Assembly (NCBI GenBank): GCA_905201895.1
Contig: CAJKPX010000007.1
Span: forward strand, 7,360-71,359
Length of the DNA: 64,000 bases
Origin: an uncultured Eubacteriales bacterium
GTDB taxonomy: Bacteria; Bacillota; Clostridia; Oscillospirales; CAG-272
Direction of reading: 5' to 3'
Made by a program: the position numbers and the translations under genes. Shown piece by piece: positions 1 to 8,143 of the stretch. A model generated the notes under the pieces. That model worked only from the letters and a program-made list of their open reading frames with translations. It did no database searches and was not told the origin of the DNA. The number at the start of each line of letters is the position of its first letter. Position 1 is the first letter of the stretch.

Positions 1-488
1 TCGGCGGGAATCTCCTCGTATGACTCGTCACCCTCAACCGGTGCCTCATCAGCGGGCTCCTCGGACACGATGCCCGAAATGTCCACGCCTGCGGGGGAGA
101 CCACGATGGTGCTCTTGTTGGTTTTGATCATCTCTCCGCCGAGCACGTAGACAACGCCTGCCAGAAATCCAACCAGACGCTGCGCCTTGTCCTTTGCAAG
201 ATCGCTCACGTCGAGCAGAACGATGCAGCCCTCCTTGAGCTTATCCGCGATCGTGCTTGCCTCGATGTGGCTCTTGGGCTTGAGCAGCTTGATCTCCACC
301 TTATCGGGGGTTGCAGGGGTTGCGTCCACAACGCGTCCTGCGGACTCACCCACAGCGGCAACGTCGGCGGACTCATCGTCTGCCATTTCCATCTTCAGAT
401 CCTCGGGCATCATGTAGACGTCCTCGTAGTTTTCGTCCTCCTGCAGGTCTGCATTATCGTTTCTGAGAAATCTTTTCAGCATATTCAT
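1..488 (-). CDS. sepF: Cell division protein SepF (partial, cut by window edge)
   Basis: SepF polymerises on the inner face of the membrane and tethers and bundles FtsZ at the septum. About 162 residues are visible and the C-terminus lies beyond the left edge. Seen: a short basic N-terminal helix (MNMLKRFLRN) fitting the membrane anchor, an acidic linker, then the SepF fold with IKLLKPKSHIEAS, VLLDVSDLAKDKAQRLVGF and the Gly-rich VVYVLGGEM. The ATG at 488 is chosen because AGGGAGG lies 8 nt upstream; an ATG at 482 is the alternative. It is the last visible gene of the minus operon miaA, HlyD-like, yggS, sepF; yggS next to sepF is the usual Firmicutes order. Confidence 0.93.
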   Translation of the reverse strand, partial: MNMLKRFLRNDNADLQEDENYEDVYMMPEDLKMEMADDESADVAAVGESAGRVVDATPATPDKVEIKLLKPKSHIEASTIADKLKEGCIVLLDVSDLAKDKAQRLVGFLAGVVYVLGGEMIKTNKSTIVVSPAGVDISGIVSEEPADEAPVEGDESYEEIPA

Positions 489-503
489 GTTTGTTTTCCT
501 CCC

Positions 504-1256
504 TTATCTTTCCTCTTTATTTTCATTTATATACTGTTCTGTTGGGACTTGAGGCTCTTCAAATAACGCTCTCCCGACGCGCACGATTGTCGCACCTTCC
601 TCGATCGCCGCCTCAAAGCTTCCCGACATGCCCATAGACATCATTGGCTCACCTATATTATATAGTTTTTTTTGCCAAATATCAAGACATTGTCGGTAAG
701 TTTCTCGAAAATATTTTCGGTATTCCTCGTTTTTTTCACATTTCGGAGCCATCGTCATAAATCCGCGTAGCCGTATGCCCGGAAAATCCGACAGCGCCCT
801 GCAAAATTCCTCGACCTCGCCCGGCGGAAGCCCGCTTTTGCTTGCCTCCTCGCCGCTGTTGATCTCAACGAGAATATCCATCACAAGCCCGTGCCGCTGT
901 GCCTGTCGGTCGATCTCACGCGCAAGTGAGAGCGAGTCGACCGAATGGATCATACACACCTTGTCGATGATGTATTTGACCTTATTTCTCTGGAGCGTTC
1001 CGATGAAATGCACGCGCATCCCCTCGCGGTCGAGCGCGTCCCATCGTTCCAGCAGCTGCTGCACGCGATTTTCTCCAACGTCACTCACGCCAAGCCTGCG
1101 ATGCAGATAGTTGATATGCTCGGCATCGGTGTATTTCACCGCTGCCAGAAGCGTGACGCTCCGCTCTCCGAAGCGCTCGGCGCTCCGTTGCACCGCCGCG
1201 TCGATCCGCGCACGGATCGCCCCCACGTTGGCGTCCATATAGGACAGATCATTCAT
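504..1256 (-). CDS. yggS: YggS/YlmE family PLP-homeostasis protein
   Basis: A 250-aa single-domain fold-III (alanine-racemase-like barrel) protein that binds pyridoxal phosphate without known catalytic activity and buffers cellular PLP. Lys41 in LLAAVKYT is the expected Schiff-base lysine. Other family signatures are VGENRVQQLLER, HFIGTLQRNK, HSVDSLSLA, RGFMTMAP and the phosphate-binding MSMGMSGSFEAAI near the C-terminus. Length is normal. Its ATG overlaps the stop of the upstream HlyD-like gene by 4 nt, so translation is probably coupled, and it is followed 15 nt later by sepF. Confidence 0.95.
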   Translation of the reverse strand: MNDLSYMDANVGAIRARIDAAVQRSAERFGERSVTLLAAVKYTDAEHINYLHRRLGVSDVGENRVQQLLERWDALDREGMRVHFIGTLQRNKVKYIIDKVCMIHSVDSLSLAREIDRQAQRHGLVMDILVEINSGEEASKSGLPPGEVEEFCRALSDFPGIRLRGFMTMAPKCEKNEEYRKYFRETYRQCLDIWQKKLYNIGEPMMSMGMSGSFEAAIEEGATIVRVGRALFEEPQVPTEQYINENKEER

Positions 1257-2494
1257 CGGTATACCCTCCCCTCGTATAAATTTTCTCCCGAGGTGATCAT
1301 CATATCGTTTCGGGAAAGATAGCCCTCGCGATCACCCTCCTCGGCAACGATGCAATAGCCGTCTCCTCGATAGAGCACCTCCACACGTCGGAAGCGCACC
1401 GTGCTCTCCTCGAAGATGAACACGCCTTCAACGCCGTCCTGCACGCGCAACGCCGCGTCGGGGACATGGTAGCCCACGTAGCTCCCCACCGTGATCTGCA
1501 CGCGCTGGGACCGCAAATAGACGAAATCGGTTGGCACCTCATCGGTGAAAAAGACTGCGACCGCTCGTCCGTCCGCCGCCTCGACCAGCCGCTCGCAGAT
1601 CAGCGTCATCTCGCGTCCGCCGTTGTCGGGAAATACGAAGTCATAGTCCTCGCCCGCCTCAAAAAAGGCGGTGCACGCTGCGTCAATCGCAACCGCAAGA
1701 TACCAGCGGTTGCCGATCGCCATTTTCCCGACCGCAAAGCCACCGCTCTCGGGGGGCTCTGTCGCGACCAGGTCCTCAAAGCTCTCCACCGTCAGGCTCT
1801 CAAGCACTGCCGTTGTAAAGAGTGACTCATATCCGTCCACTCGCGAGGCATCGTAAAAATACCCCGAGGCATCGCTATTGTAAACCGTGAGCGGCGTTCC
1901 ACGCAGAATCGCGTCACGCTCGGCATGAAGTGCCTCCAGCGTGGTCTCCACACCGCCCTCCTCGCCAATGAGCGTGCGATAGCGATTGAGCAAAGCCAGC
2001 ATCGTGTCCGAAAGTGCCCGCAGCTCCTCGCGTTCTCCGCGAGAGAGGGCTCGCCGCATCTGCACGTAGATCGCTTCCGCCTCCCGACGGAACAGCTCCG
2101 CCTTGGCGAGCGTGGTCCCCGCGCCGAGGCGACTGTCCTCCAGCACGGCGATCATACGGGTCACCGCGTCGAGTCGGATCTGTGCCGACACGCGGCTTTC
2201 ATCATTGTATCCGTCCCACACCTCGGCAACTCTTGAGCCCTTGGCAACCTTTTCGCCGTTCTCGGCGAAACGCAGGATCACACCCGCGCCCGAGGTGGTG
2301 AGCACGCGCTCCTCCCGAAAGAGATAGGCGTCACCGCCAACGATCTGATAGTCGGTGTGCAGATAAGCAGGCGTTGTCATGGGCGGCTCGTGCGGCGAAA
2401 GCACGTGAAAGAAAACGTAGACGAGCAGACCGAGCAGGGCAAGCGTTGCCGCAAAGCGCGGAAAATATTTTTTCAAAAATGCAAATCTTGTCAC
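1253..2494 (-). CDS. HlyD-family-like membrane protein of the division cluster
   Basis: A 413-aa protein with one membrane segment near the N-terminus (about residues 12-31), then a periplasmic-adaptor-like body: a beta-rich lipoyl-like half (VILRFAENGEKVAKGSRVAEVWDG), a helical hairpin (roughly 95-200) and a barrel part (VGSYVGYHVPDAALRV). HlyD-type proteins usually bridge efflux pumps, but in Clostridia a homologue sits beside yggS/sepF with no transporter, so an envelope or division role is inferred from position only. The start is the GTG at 2494, which has AGGAGGTG just upstream; an in-frame GTG at 2512 lies before that ribosome-binding site and is less likely. Confidence 0.75.
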   Translation of the reverse strand: MTRFAFLKKYFPRFAATLALLGLLVYVFFHVLSPHEPPMTTPAYLHTDYQIVGGDAYLFREERVLTTSGAGVILRFAENGEKVAKGSRVAEVWDGYNDESRVSAQIRLDAVTRMIAVLEDSRLGAGTTLAKAELFRREAEAIYVQMRRALSRGEREELRALSDTMLALLNRYRTLIGEEGGVETTLEALHAERDAILRGTPLTVYNSDASGYFYDASRVDGYESLFTTAVLESLTVESFEDLVATEPPESGGFAVGKMAIGNRWYLAVAIDAACTAFFEAGEDYDFVFPDNGGREMTLICERLVEAADGRAVAVFFTDEVPTDFVYLRSQRVQITVGSYVGYHVPDAALRVQDGVEGVFIFEESTVRFRRVEVLYRGDGYCIVAEEGDREGYLSRNDMMITSGENLYEGRVYR

Positions 2495-2527
2495 GCGGCA
2501 CCTCCTCCCCACGTTTCTCGGGTCACG

Positions 2528-3490
2528 TCAGTCCGTGCCGCTCTGCCAGATCGCCACGGCTTCGTCGCACAGCTCGTCGAGCGAGCGAGTCTGTCCGTCT
2601 CTTGCCGCCTCAATCCAGCGCACGTAGTCCTTGGCACCAAACCAGGTCATCTGTCGCTTGGCATAGCGGCGCGTTGCGGTCTTGAGCAGCTCCACCGCCT
2701 CCGCCTCACTCTGCTCTCCGTCAAGACAGGCAAGCAGCTCCTTGTAGCCGATCGCCTGTGCCGCCGTGTGATTTTCGGCAAACACACCCTCGGCAAGCAG
2801 TGCACGCGTCTCGTCAAGCAGTCCGTCGGCAAGCATGCGATCCACGCGCGCGTTGATGCGTGCATGAAGCAATGCACGGTCGGGATAGCAAAGACCGATC
2901 ACAGTAGCATCAAAGGGGCTTTCCCACGCCTGCGTGAGACGGTCTGCCTCGCTTTTGGTCATGCCCGTTCCTTCATATATTTCAAGCGCGCGGATCACAC
3001 GCTTGACGTTGTTTTCATGGATCGACGCCGCGCTTTCGGGGTCGCCCTCGGCGAGCCGACGGTGTAGCGCCGCACTCCCCTCCTCTGCCGCAATCGCAAG
3101 CAACCGCTCACGCGCGGCGGGGTCAATGCGCGTTTCGGCAAAGCCTCCGCGCAGAAGCGAATCGAGATAGAGCCCCGTACCGCCGCAAAGAATCGGCAGA
3201 CCTCCGCGCGCGGCAATCTCTCCGATCACGCACTGTGCCATCGAAACGTAGTCGGCGCAGGAAAAAGGCTCGTGCGGCTCGGCAACGTCGATCATGTGAT
3301 GCGCGATCCCCTCGCACTCGCTCGCCGTCGGCTTCGCGGTTCCGATATTCATGCGTCGGTAGACCTGCATCGAGTCGCAGGAGACGACCTCGCCTCCGAG
3401 CCGCTTCGCCAATGCCACCGCCAACGCGCTTTTCCCGCTCGCCGTGGGACCGACAACGGCAAGCACCCGAATTTTTGAGCCGTCGCTCAC
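2528..3490 (-). CDS. miaA: tRNA dimethylallyltransferase MiaA
   Basis: Transfers the dimethylallyl group from DMAPP to N6 of A37 in tRNAs reading UNN codons, in the cytoplasm. The 320-aa length is normal. Seen: P-loop VVGPTASGKSALA at the N-terminus, DSMQVYRRMNIGTAKP (catalytic Asp and substrate contacts), HHMIDV, CGGTGLYLDSLL, and the C-terminal tRNA-binding YAKRQMTWF. It starts at a GTG (3490) with AGGAGGG 9 nt upstream. It is the first gene of the minus host operon and is separated from the HlyD-like gene by 33 nt. Confidence 0.97.
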   Translation of the reverse strand: MSDGSKIRVLAVVGPTASGKSALAVALAKRLGGEVVSCDSMQVYRRMNIGTAKPTASECEGIAHHMIDVAEPHEPFSCADYVSMAQCVIGEIAARGGLPILCGGTGLYLDSLLRGGFAETRIDPAARERLLAIAAEEGSAALHRRLAEGDPESAASIHENNVKRVIRALEIYEGTGMTKSEADRLTQAWESPFDATVIGLCYPDRALLHARINARVDRMLADGLLDETRALLAEGVFAENHTAAQAIGYKELLACLDGEQSEAEAVELLKTATRRYAKRQMTWFGAKDYVRWIEAARDGQTRSLDELCDEAVAIWQSGTD

Positions 3491-3564
3491 CGCCGCTCCC
3501 TCCTTTTTACGGTTTTTCAGATCAGATAAACGCTCCGCTCACAAGACGGGCAGAACAGAGAACC

Positions 3565-3777
3565 TCAGCGGTTGCCGCCTCCCGAGGCTTCGCCCCCATT
3601 CGCAGCACCCGCGCGAGGATCGCGGCGGATCTCAAAAGGAATGGCCTTTTCGTAAACCATTTGCTTGAGAAAGATATTCACCGCAGTGGAAAGATCCATG
3701 CCCAGATCGGCAAGCAGCTCCTGTGCACGCGCCTTTGTTTCGGCGTCGATGCTGACGTTTGTTGATACCTTTGCCAC
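3565..3777 (-). CDS. RelB/DinJ-type antitoxin, apparently orphan
   Basis: A 70-aa protein with the ribbon-helix-helix start of the RelB/DinJ family (KVSTNVSIDAETKARAQELL, then LGMDLSTAVNIFLKQMV and IPFEIRRD). Such antitoxins bind their own promoter as dimers and neutralise a RelE/YafQ-type RNase. The C-terminus is a glycine-rich tail (GGEASGGG) where a toxin-binding segment is expected. No toxin gene follows: the next gene on this strand is miaA, 75 nt away. The start is the GTG at 3777, 8 nt after AAAGGAG; the in-frame GTG at 3786 abuts that site. A strong promoter with a palindromic operator lies upstream. Confidence 0.85.
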   Translation of the reverse strand: MAKVSTNVSIDAETKARAQELLADLGMDLSTAVNIFLKQMVYEKAIPFEIRRDPRAGAANGGEASGGGNR

Positions 3778-3844
3778 GGTTGCCACTCCTTTCTTTCATC
3801 GTTTGACACGCAGGGGTTCCCCCACCCTGCGCGCCTTCCTGCTT

Positions 3845-3873
3845 ATTATAACACAATATGCGCATATTGTCAA
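3845..3873 (-). promoter_or_regulatory. Promoter with 18-bp palindromic operator for the RelB/DinJ-type gene
   Basis: On the minus strand TTGACA (3873-3868), a 17-nt spacer and TATAAT (3850-3845) form a consensus sigma-A promoter. The spacer holds the perfect palindrome ACAATATGCGCATATTGT (3853-3870). A second ATGCGCAT core lies upstream at 3933-3940. This matches autoregulation by a ribbon-helix-helix antitoxin; binding itself is inferred. The rest of the 375-nt gap up to mazF shows no gene. Confidence 0.85.
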
Positions 3874-4161
3874 TATCTTTTGTTAATTTTTTTATATTTT
3901 TATCATTGTTTATGTTAAAAATCCAACATTTTATGCGCATGTCTTGAGAGGACCAACAAAAATCCGCAAAAGACGGCAAAAGGCGAGAAAAAGAGACGGA
4001 AGAACACACGCCCCGACATCGGAATATCCTATTAGCAGCACTTCTGTTTCGGAAGAAAATTCCTCAACCAAAGTTTGGAGAACGTGTTTAGAGCGCACGT
4101 TCAGAAGGAAAGAATAGAAGCAGAGATCAAAAGCTCTATGCCAAAAGAAAGGAAAAGCGAT

Positions 4162-4836
4162 ATGAGCGTCAGACGAGGAGATATTTATTATGCGGATCTG
4201 AGTCCTGTGGTGGGCTCGGAGCAGGGCGGACTCCGCCCCGTTCTGATTATTCAGAACGACATCGGAAACAAATACAGCCCCACCGTGATCGCGGCAGCAA
4301 TTACCTCACGCATGAGCAAGACCCGACTCCCCACCCACATCGACATCTATGCCGAGGAGGTGGGACTCGCCAAGGATTCGGTGATCCTGCTCGAGCAGAT
4401 CCGCACGCTGGATAAGCGGAGGCTCAAGGAGAAGATGGGACACCTGGACGAGCGCAAAATGGACTACGTGAATACCGCGATCGCCATCAGCTTTGGGCTG
4501 GGCGACCCCGGGCAGGATGCCGCCATGCGCGCCATGATGCAGCGAAGCCATACCGCAGGCGGCACGCATGCCCCGAGCGCACGCCCTGCTGCGGCGGTAG
4601 CATCCACCGCGACGGGCACCGCGGTCGGCACCGCAGACCTCCCCACGAGCCCCCCAACGGGCACCCACACGAACACACCCGCAACCATTTCAACCGCACC
4701 CCGTTTCCATACTACCTCAACCGCCTCGGGAGCAGGCGCATCAAACGCAGCGCAGGGGGCGTCGACAATTGCAGGGGGAACAGCCCAAGAGCAAACGCAG
4801 GCGACCGATCACACACGCACCATCCCCGAGTCATAA
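4162..4836 (+). CDS. mazF: MazF/PemK-family endoribonuclease toxin with long C-terminal tail
   Basis: The first ~115 residues are a complete MazF, a sequence-specific mRNA interferase: [31 protein letters not shown] (catalytic Arg), AAAITSR (catalytic Thr), [12 protein letters not shown]. The remaining ~110 residues are Ala/Thr/Pro/Gly-rich low complexity that normal MazF (about 115 aa) lacks. The ATG at 4162 is the canonical MazF start, with AGGAAAAG upstream; an in-frame ATG at 4075 would add an unusual N-terminus. No mazE-like antitoxin precedes it on this strand; the nearest antitoxin-type gene is divergent and of another class. Confidence 0.9.
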   Translation: MSVRRGDIYYADLSPVVGSEQGGLRPVLIIQNDIGNKYSPTVIAAAITSRMSKTRLPTHIDIYAEEVGLAKDSVILLEQIRTLDKRRLKEKMGHLDERKMDYVNTAIAISFGLGDPGQDAAMRAMMQRSHTAGGTHAPSARPAAAVASTATGTAVGTADLPTSPPTGTHTNTPATISTAPRFHTTSTASGAGASNAAQGASTIAGGTAQEQTQATDHTRTIPES

Positions 4837-4947
4837 CAAAGGGATACCGCAGCGTAAAACCGTCCCACGAGTCACGGGCATACACGGCGAATGTGCGGGA
4901 GAGCCTTGTTTTGGCGTCTTTTTATCAAAACTTTTTGAGAAAAGGTA

Positions 4948-4976
4948 TTGACAAACGGCTTCGGATTGTGTATAAT
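4948..4976 (+). promoter_or_regulatory. Consensus promoter of tRNA-Ser
   Basis: TTGACA (4948-4953), 17-nt spacer, TATAAT (4971-4976), about 49 nt before the mature tRNA 5' end. The 111 nt between mazF and this promoter hold no feature I can support. Confidence 0.9.
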
Positions 4977-5024
4977 ATACTTTGTCACAAGAATCTGCAA
5001 GCGGCGTCTTGTGATTGAGTATAC

Positions 5025-5116
5025 GGAGAAGTACTCAAGAGGCCGAAGAGGCGCCCCTGCTAAGGGTGTAGGCCGGGTTTACCGGCGCGAGAGTTCAAAT
5101 CTCTCCTTCTCCGCCA
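5025..5116 (+). tRNA. tRNA-Ser(GCU), prophage insertion target
   Basis: Class II tRNA with acceptor stem GGAGAAG (5025-5031) pairing CTTCTCC (5106-5112), discriminator G and encoded CCA (5114-5116). The anticodon stem CGCCC/GGGTG encloses the loop CTGCTAA with anticodon GCT at 5059-5061, reading AGC/AGU. A long variable arm follows and the T-arm is GAGAGTTCAAATCTCTC. The 3' 23 nt are also the left attachment core, so the phage restored the tRNA on integration. Confidence 0.96.
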
Positions 5117-5120
5117 AAAA
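5094..5120 (+). other. attL core (27 bp)
   Basis: The 27 bp from TTCAAATCTCTCC to CCGCCAAAAA are identical to 50012-50038 at the far end. The core covers the T-loop, T-stem, acceptor and CCA of tRNA-Ser plus five A. It defines the left end of the prophage. Confidence 0.93.
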
Positions 5121-5124
5121 GATT

Positions 5125-5158
5125 AACCGAGGAAAAGTCCATTTTCCTCGGTTTTTCT
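5125..5158 (+). terminator. Phage-supplied terminator behind tRNA-Ser
   Basis: A 12-bp perfect stem AACCGAGGAAAA (5125-5136) / TTTTCCTCGGTT (5142-5153) with TCCA-type loop and a following T-rich run. It lies just inside attL, so it belongs to the phage. It also has T-residues on the other strand and may end the late operon. Confidence 0.85.
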
Positions 5159-5263
5159 TTGTTTTTTGCCGTTTTTCGCCCATTTCCGTGCTTTTTGCGC
5201 CCAATGTCATGTCATTTTTCTTTGGGTAGGTTTGGGCAATTTTAGGGAATTTTAAGGATTAAA

Positions 5264-5287
5264 GTGTTGTCAAATTGTTGTCAACAC
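5264..5287 (+). promoter_or_regulatory. Left arm-type integrase sites (candidate)
   Basis: GTGTTGTCAA (5264-5273) and TTGTTGTCAA (5275-5284) are direct repeats 11 bp apart, about 145 bp inside attL. The same pair with the same spacing occurs at the other end (49930-49950). Binding by integrase is inferred. The rest of 5159-5291 shows no gene. Confidence 0.6.
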
Positions 5288-5291
5288 TTGA

Positions 5292-5609
5292 TTAGTATGT
5301 CGACTCCTTATATTGCGACTGAAGCGACTTGATTTCCGCCGCTTTTGCGATGTGCTTTTTGTGGAGATATTCGTAGACCGCGAGCATTGCCGCAGGCGGG
5401 TCTCCCTTCTCCTTGCGGTGCTTCTCGATGATCTTGCGCACCTCGTCATGGAGCATATTGATGTGCTTGACCTCGTCAAGGGAAATATCGTAGAAGGTTT
5501 TTGCGAGCGTTGGATGATCCTCTCGCATAGTCAACGCCGATTGCGCGTACTCATGTGCGCCGTCGAGCTCATCCTCAATCATGTCGGTAAGTTCCTGAAT
5601 GATCTTCAT
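5292..5609 (-). CDS. Ferritin-like four-helix protein
   Basis: 105 aa, last gene of the late operon next to attL. It is almost entirely helical, with DELDGAHEYAQSAL in the first helix and DEVKHINMLHDEV in the second; E46xxH49 is the ferritin/rubrerythrin metal-site pattern. A C-terminal helical hairpin follows (AVYEYLHKKHIAKAAEI). Fold assignment rests on these motifs; iron binding or a role in the virion or lysis is unknown. It starts 3 nt after the preceding gene's stop. Confidence 0.6.
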   Translation of the reverse strand: MKIIQELTDMIEDELDGAHEYAQSALTMREDHPTLAKTFYDISLDEVKHINMLHDEVRKIIEKHRKEKGDPPAAMLAVYEYLHKKHIAKAAEIKSLQSQYKESTY

Positions 5610-5612
5610 CTC

Positions 5613-5951
5613 TTATCCCTCCATGATATAACGATAGAGCCGCTCGACATCGTCCTTGTTGATGGTCAACGGTCCCACGACCGGCAGATCGAAGGTGGCG
5701 GGGCTTTTCTCCGCTTGCTTGCGGAATTCGCGGTATAGCTTCTCGATATCGATCATGTCCCCATCGTCGATCACGCCGAGCATCTGCACCACGGCGTTTC
5801 CTTTTGCCTTCTCAAAAATGTTGGTGATGTTGGACATCCAAAGAGATGCCATCGCGCCGAATGTCCATTTCTTCCAGCCGGAGAGCATGGGGCAAAGCTC
5901 GTTGTCGAGATATCTCACAAGACCATTCTGAAGCTGATTCAGTGATACCAT
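5613..5951 (-). CDS. Phage late protein of unknown function
   Basis: 112 aa, predicted mostly helical with one amphipathic Trp-rich stretch (MLSGWKKWTFGAMASLWM) that could contact a membrane or another protein. No motif recognised. It lies between the ferritin-like gene (3 nt spacing) and the Gly/Asn-rich protein, so it probably shares their transcript. Confidence 0.75.
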   Translation of the reverse strand: MVSLNQLQNGLVRYLDNELCPMLSGWKKWTFGAMASLWMSNITNIFEKAKGNAVVQMLGVIDDGDMIDIEKLYREFRKQAEKSPATFDLPVVGPLTINKDDVERLYRYIMEG

Positions 5952-6011
5952 ATTATCCTCCTTATTGGGAGGAGGCGACTATTGCCGCCCCCTCCTTTGA
6001 TGTGTTAGCGA

Positions 6012-6491
6012 TTACGCGCCGGTGGTGGGCGCAGGGGTAACCGATACGGTCACGTCACCCCAGCCGGGGCAAACAGAGCCGTTCGGTACAACGCGCTTGG
6101 TGAGTGCCATCAGCTCGGCAATCTGTCCCTGCACACAGGAGATCGCCATCGTGTTGGTGGCGTTGTAGACACGCTGGTCGCAGAGCTCATGCTCGATTTT
6201 GCCGAGTCTGCCATCTACGTAGTCTCTGAATTTTCCCATTTCGCTGAGGGCATAAAAGTTCGCATCGCGGAGCTTGACCTCTGTTTCGAGCTCCGAAATA
6301 CGCGCCTGCTGACTTGCCTCGTAGCGGTTGACGAGCGCACTGCCGCCGCCACAGTTGTTGTTGTTCCAGCCCCAGCCTCCTAAGAGATTGCCGAGACCGC
6401 CGTTGAGAAGGCTCATTCCAACGCCCGCCGTTCCGATGATACCCGTGGTGAGTGCCGCGTTTGCCTTGCCGTTGCTTGCAAATTCTGCCAT
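6012..6491 (-). CDS. Gly/Asn-rich coiled-coil phage protein
   Basis: 159 aa. The N-terminus MAEFASNGKANAALTTGIIG leads into a Gly/Leu/Asn-rich stretch (GGWGWNNNNCGGG), then a coiled coil (ISELETEVKLRDANFYALSE) and a C-terminal tail with VPNGSVCPGWGDV. I know the same architecture from other gut Firmicutes phages as an uncharacterised protein. The start is the ATG at 6491 behind AAGGAG; an upstream in-frame ATG at 6572 lies beyond that site. Confidence 0.8.
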   Translation of the reverse strand: MAEFASNGKANAALTTGIIGTAGVGMSLLNGGLGNLLGGWGWNNNNCGGGSALVNRYEASQQARISELETEVKLRDANFYALSEMGKFRDYVDGRLGKIEHELCDQRVYNATNTMAISCVQGQIAELMALTKRVVPNGSVCPGWGDVTVSVTPAPTTGA

Positions 6492-6555
6492 TTTGTTTTT
6501 CTCCTTTTTGAGTTTATTTTTGCTTGGGCGACGTCTTTCCCTTGCAAGAAAATTG

Positions 6556-6595
6556 TAACAAAAAAAGAACACCCCGACCTATCCAGATCGGGGTG
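6556..6595 (-). terminator. Rho-independent terminator in the late operon
   Basis: On the minus strand CACCCCGA (6595-6588), 10-nt loop, TCGGGGTG (6577-6570), then TTCTTTTTTT. It separates the fibre/membrane genes upstream from the three attL-proximal genes. Confidence 0.85.
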
Positions 6596-6636
6596 AGATT
6601 ATAGCATGATTTATACGCGATTCTTCCGCGATCCTA

Positions 6637-6870
6637 TCAAACAAGGATCGGCGTGCCGTTGCCCATCAACCTGCGCACCTTGAGGTATATCAAAGCCTTC
6701 TCGGTGTAGTATTTTCGGTTTGATAGGTAAAGATCGATCATGATATAGATATCGGATCGGTCTTGGCAGAGCATCTTGAAGATCGTGAGTTGTAGGTCTG
6801 TGAAATTAGCTTGAGCAATGATCTGCTCCATTTCGGGTCTTGTCAAAAGCGACAGTTTCTTCCGCTTCAT
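6637..6870 (-). CDS. Small helical protein with HTH-like segment
   Basis: 77 aa, basic N-terminus MKRKKLSLLT, then two helices and a possible helix-turn-helix (DIYIMIDLYLSNRKYYTEKAL). It resembles the region-4-like small proteins found in phages, but the match is weak. Its start overlaps the end of the upstream membrane-protein gene by 65 nt; a later ATG at 6831 would remove most of the overlap. GAGAGAAAGG lies before 6870. Confidence 0.6.
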   Translation of the reverse strand: MKRKKLSLLTRPEMEQIIAQANFTDLQLTIFKMLCQDRSDIYIMIDLYLSNRKYYTEKALIYLKVRRLMGNGTPILV

Positions 6871-7765
6871 TTTTTACCTTTCTCTCGTCAGCGAGGAATA
6901 TGTCAATAACGCTACATTGCGCGTTGATTCTTCTGACGGAGATTTCGGATGCATTCTTGTATCCTGCGGGATGCGCTGTGATAAACGCCATTACGATTGG
7001 GATCATGCGCACGATCCACTGCAGGATGGTCTCGATCGATGGATCGCTCGCTACCTGCACCACGAATACGCCGCACAAGAATGTTCGCACAAACACCTTA
7101 ATATAATTAAGGAGAAGGTCAATGTTCCTCTGTTCATCACCTGACTTTGGAAGCATTTTTCTCTTTCCAAAGATTTTAACAGAAAAGGCGCGATTGAGCA
7201 ACATATCTGCGGTAAGCTCCGCGGGCAGAATATGATTCGCGCTCCGAATCGCCCTTTTCAGCCCCTTTTGAAGCGGGAGTTTATTGATCGCCTTATCGGA
7301 TAGCATCAGATACTTCGACTCATATTCTGCATATGAGATATAGGGCGTGATGATGTCTCGCCTGATGGACTCGACCTCTTTCCTCCTATACTCATTACAC
7401 CATACGCGCAGGGAGTCGATCAAGAGGTTTTCATTGATGGTTTTGCAGAGCTCGTCAAACCTTCCGATAGCCTCTTTATATCCGTCTGTTGCCCTTCCTT
7501 GCAGGAGACCATCATCGTACTTCGTGCGGTAGACCGTCACAGTTATGATATAGATCAAGATCGTGACGAAGCCGATTGACAGCAGCTTGGATGCATCGAA
7601 ATAGAGGTTGATATCCCAAAAGGATACGAATGCTGCTACAAGGCAGAGGAGGAGCAAACCGAGGTTGGTTCCAACGCTCGTGAGCTTCTCTGCATCCACA
7701 GAGCTCCGTCGCACCACTCCTTCGGAGTCTGATGCAATCGTGCCAGGCATTTCGATTCTGTTCAT
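6806..7765 (-). CDS. Multi-pass membrane protein, phage late region
   Basis: 319 aa with four hydrophobic segments: LGLLLLCLVAAFVSFW (about 35-50), LLSIGFVTILIYIITVTVY (61-79), VFVRTFLCGVFVVQVA (about 225-240) and IVRMIPIVMAFIT (about 250-262). A soluble helical domain of ~140 residues lies between the pairs. Too large for an ordinary holin; it could affect host membrane, exclusion or lysis. Start ATG 7765 after GAGGTGAT. Confidence 0.7.
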   Translation of the reverse strand: MNRIEMPGTIASDSEGVVRRSSVDAEKLTSVGTNLGLLLLCLVAAFVSFWDINLYFDASKLLSIGFVTILIYIITVTVYRTKYDDGLLQGRATDGYKEAIGRFDELCKTINENLLIDSLRVWCNEYRRKEVESIRRDIITPYISYAEYESKYLMLSDKAINKLPLQKGLKRAIRSANHILPAELTADMLLNRAFSVKIFGKRKMLPKSGDEQRNIDLLLNYIKVFVRTFLCGVFVVQVASDPSIETILQWIVRMIPIVMAFITAHPAGYKNASEISVRRINAQCSVIDIFLADERKVKNEAEETVAFDKTRNGADHCSS

Positions 7766-7783
7766 GATATCACCTCTATCTGA

Positions 7784-8143
7784 TTATTTTTCGCAAAGTC
7801 TCTTTCCGTAGCAGAACAATGCAACGCCGATGAGATTGGAGATTCCTCCGACGAGGAAGACAATGATCATCTCGTCAATGATACTGCGAAGCACCATAAA
7901 CATTGCGAACGCGAGCCACCAAAATAGCGGAATTGCCGGTGCCTTGAGAAGCATTTTCGCATATTTGATGAGCGGTAGGATCGAGAAGAAGGCAAGGAGC
8001 ACAAACGTGCCCGACATGGTTGCCTCCGTCCCCCGATGAATCCAAATTGGAAACTGAAGCAGTGTTGCCAAGAGAGGCGGCAACACACAAGTGATTACGC
8101 CCAAAATCTTGAGCGCCCCACCATTTGAGATACTGCGCATCAT
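7784..8143 (-). CDS. Small four-segment membrane protein (holin candidate)
   Basis: 119 aa with about four hydrophobic segments (ILGVITCVLPPLLATLLQF, SGTFVLLAFFSILPLI, LFWWLAFAMFMVL, IVFLVGGISNLIGVALF) and a short basic C-terminus. Size, topology and place among the last late genes would suit a holin; sequence does not prove it. Its ATG at 8143 overlaps the stop of the secreted-protein gene upstream, and a second ATG at 8140 is better spaced from AGGAGGTGG. Confidence 0.65.
   Translation of the reverse strand: MMRSISNGGALKILGVITCVLPPLLATLLQFPIWIHRGTEATMSGTFVLLAFFSILPLIKYAKMLLKAPAIPLFWWLAFAMFMVLRSIIDEMIIVFLVGGISNLIGVALFCYGKRLCEK

Noticed and set aside
4948..5229. Open frame running through the tRNA-Ser
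   Set aside because: It reads the promoter, tRNA and terminator; no RBS and no protein sense.
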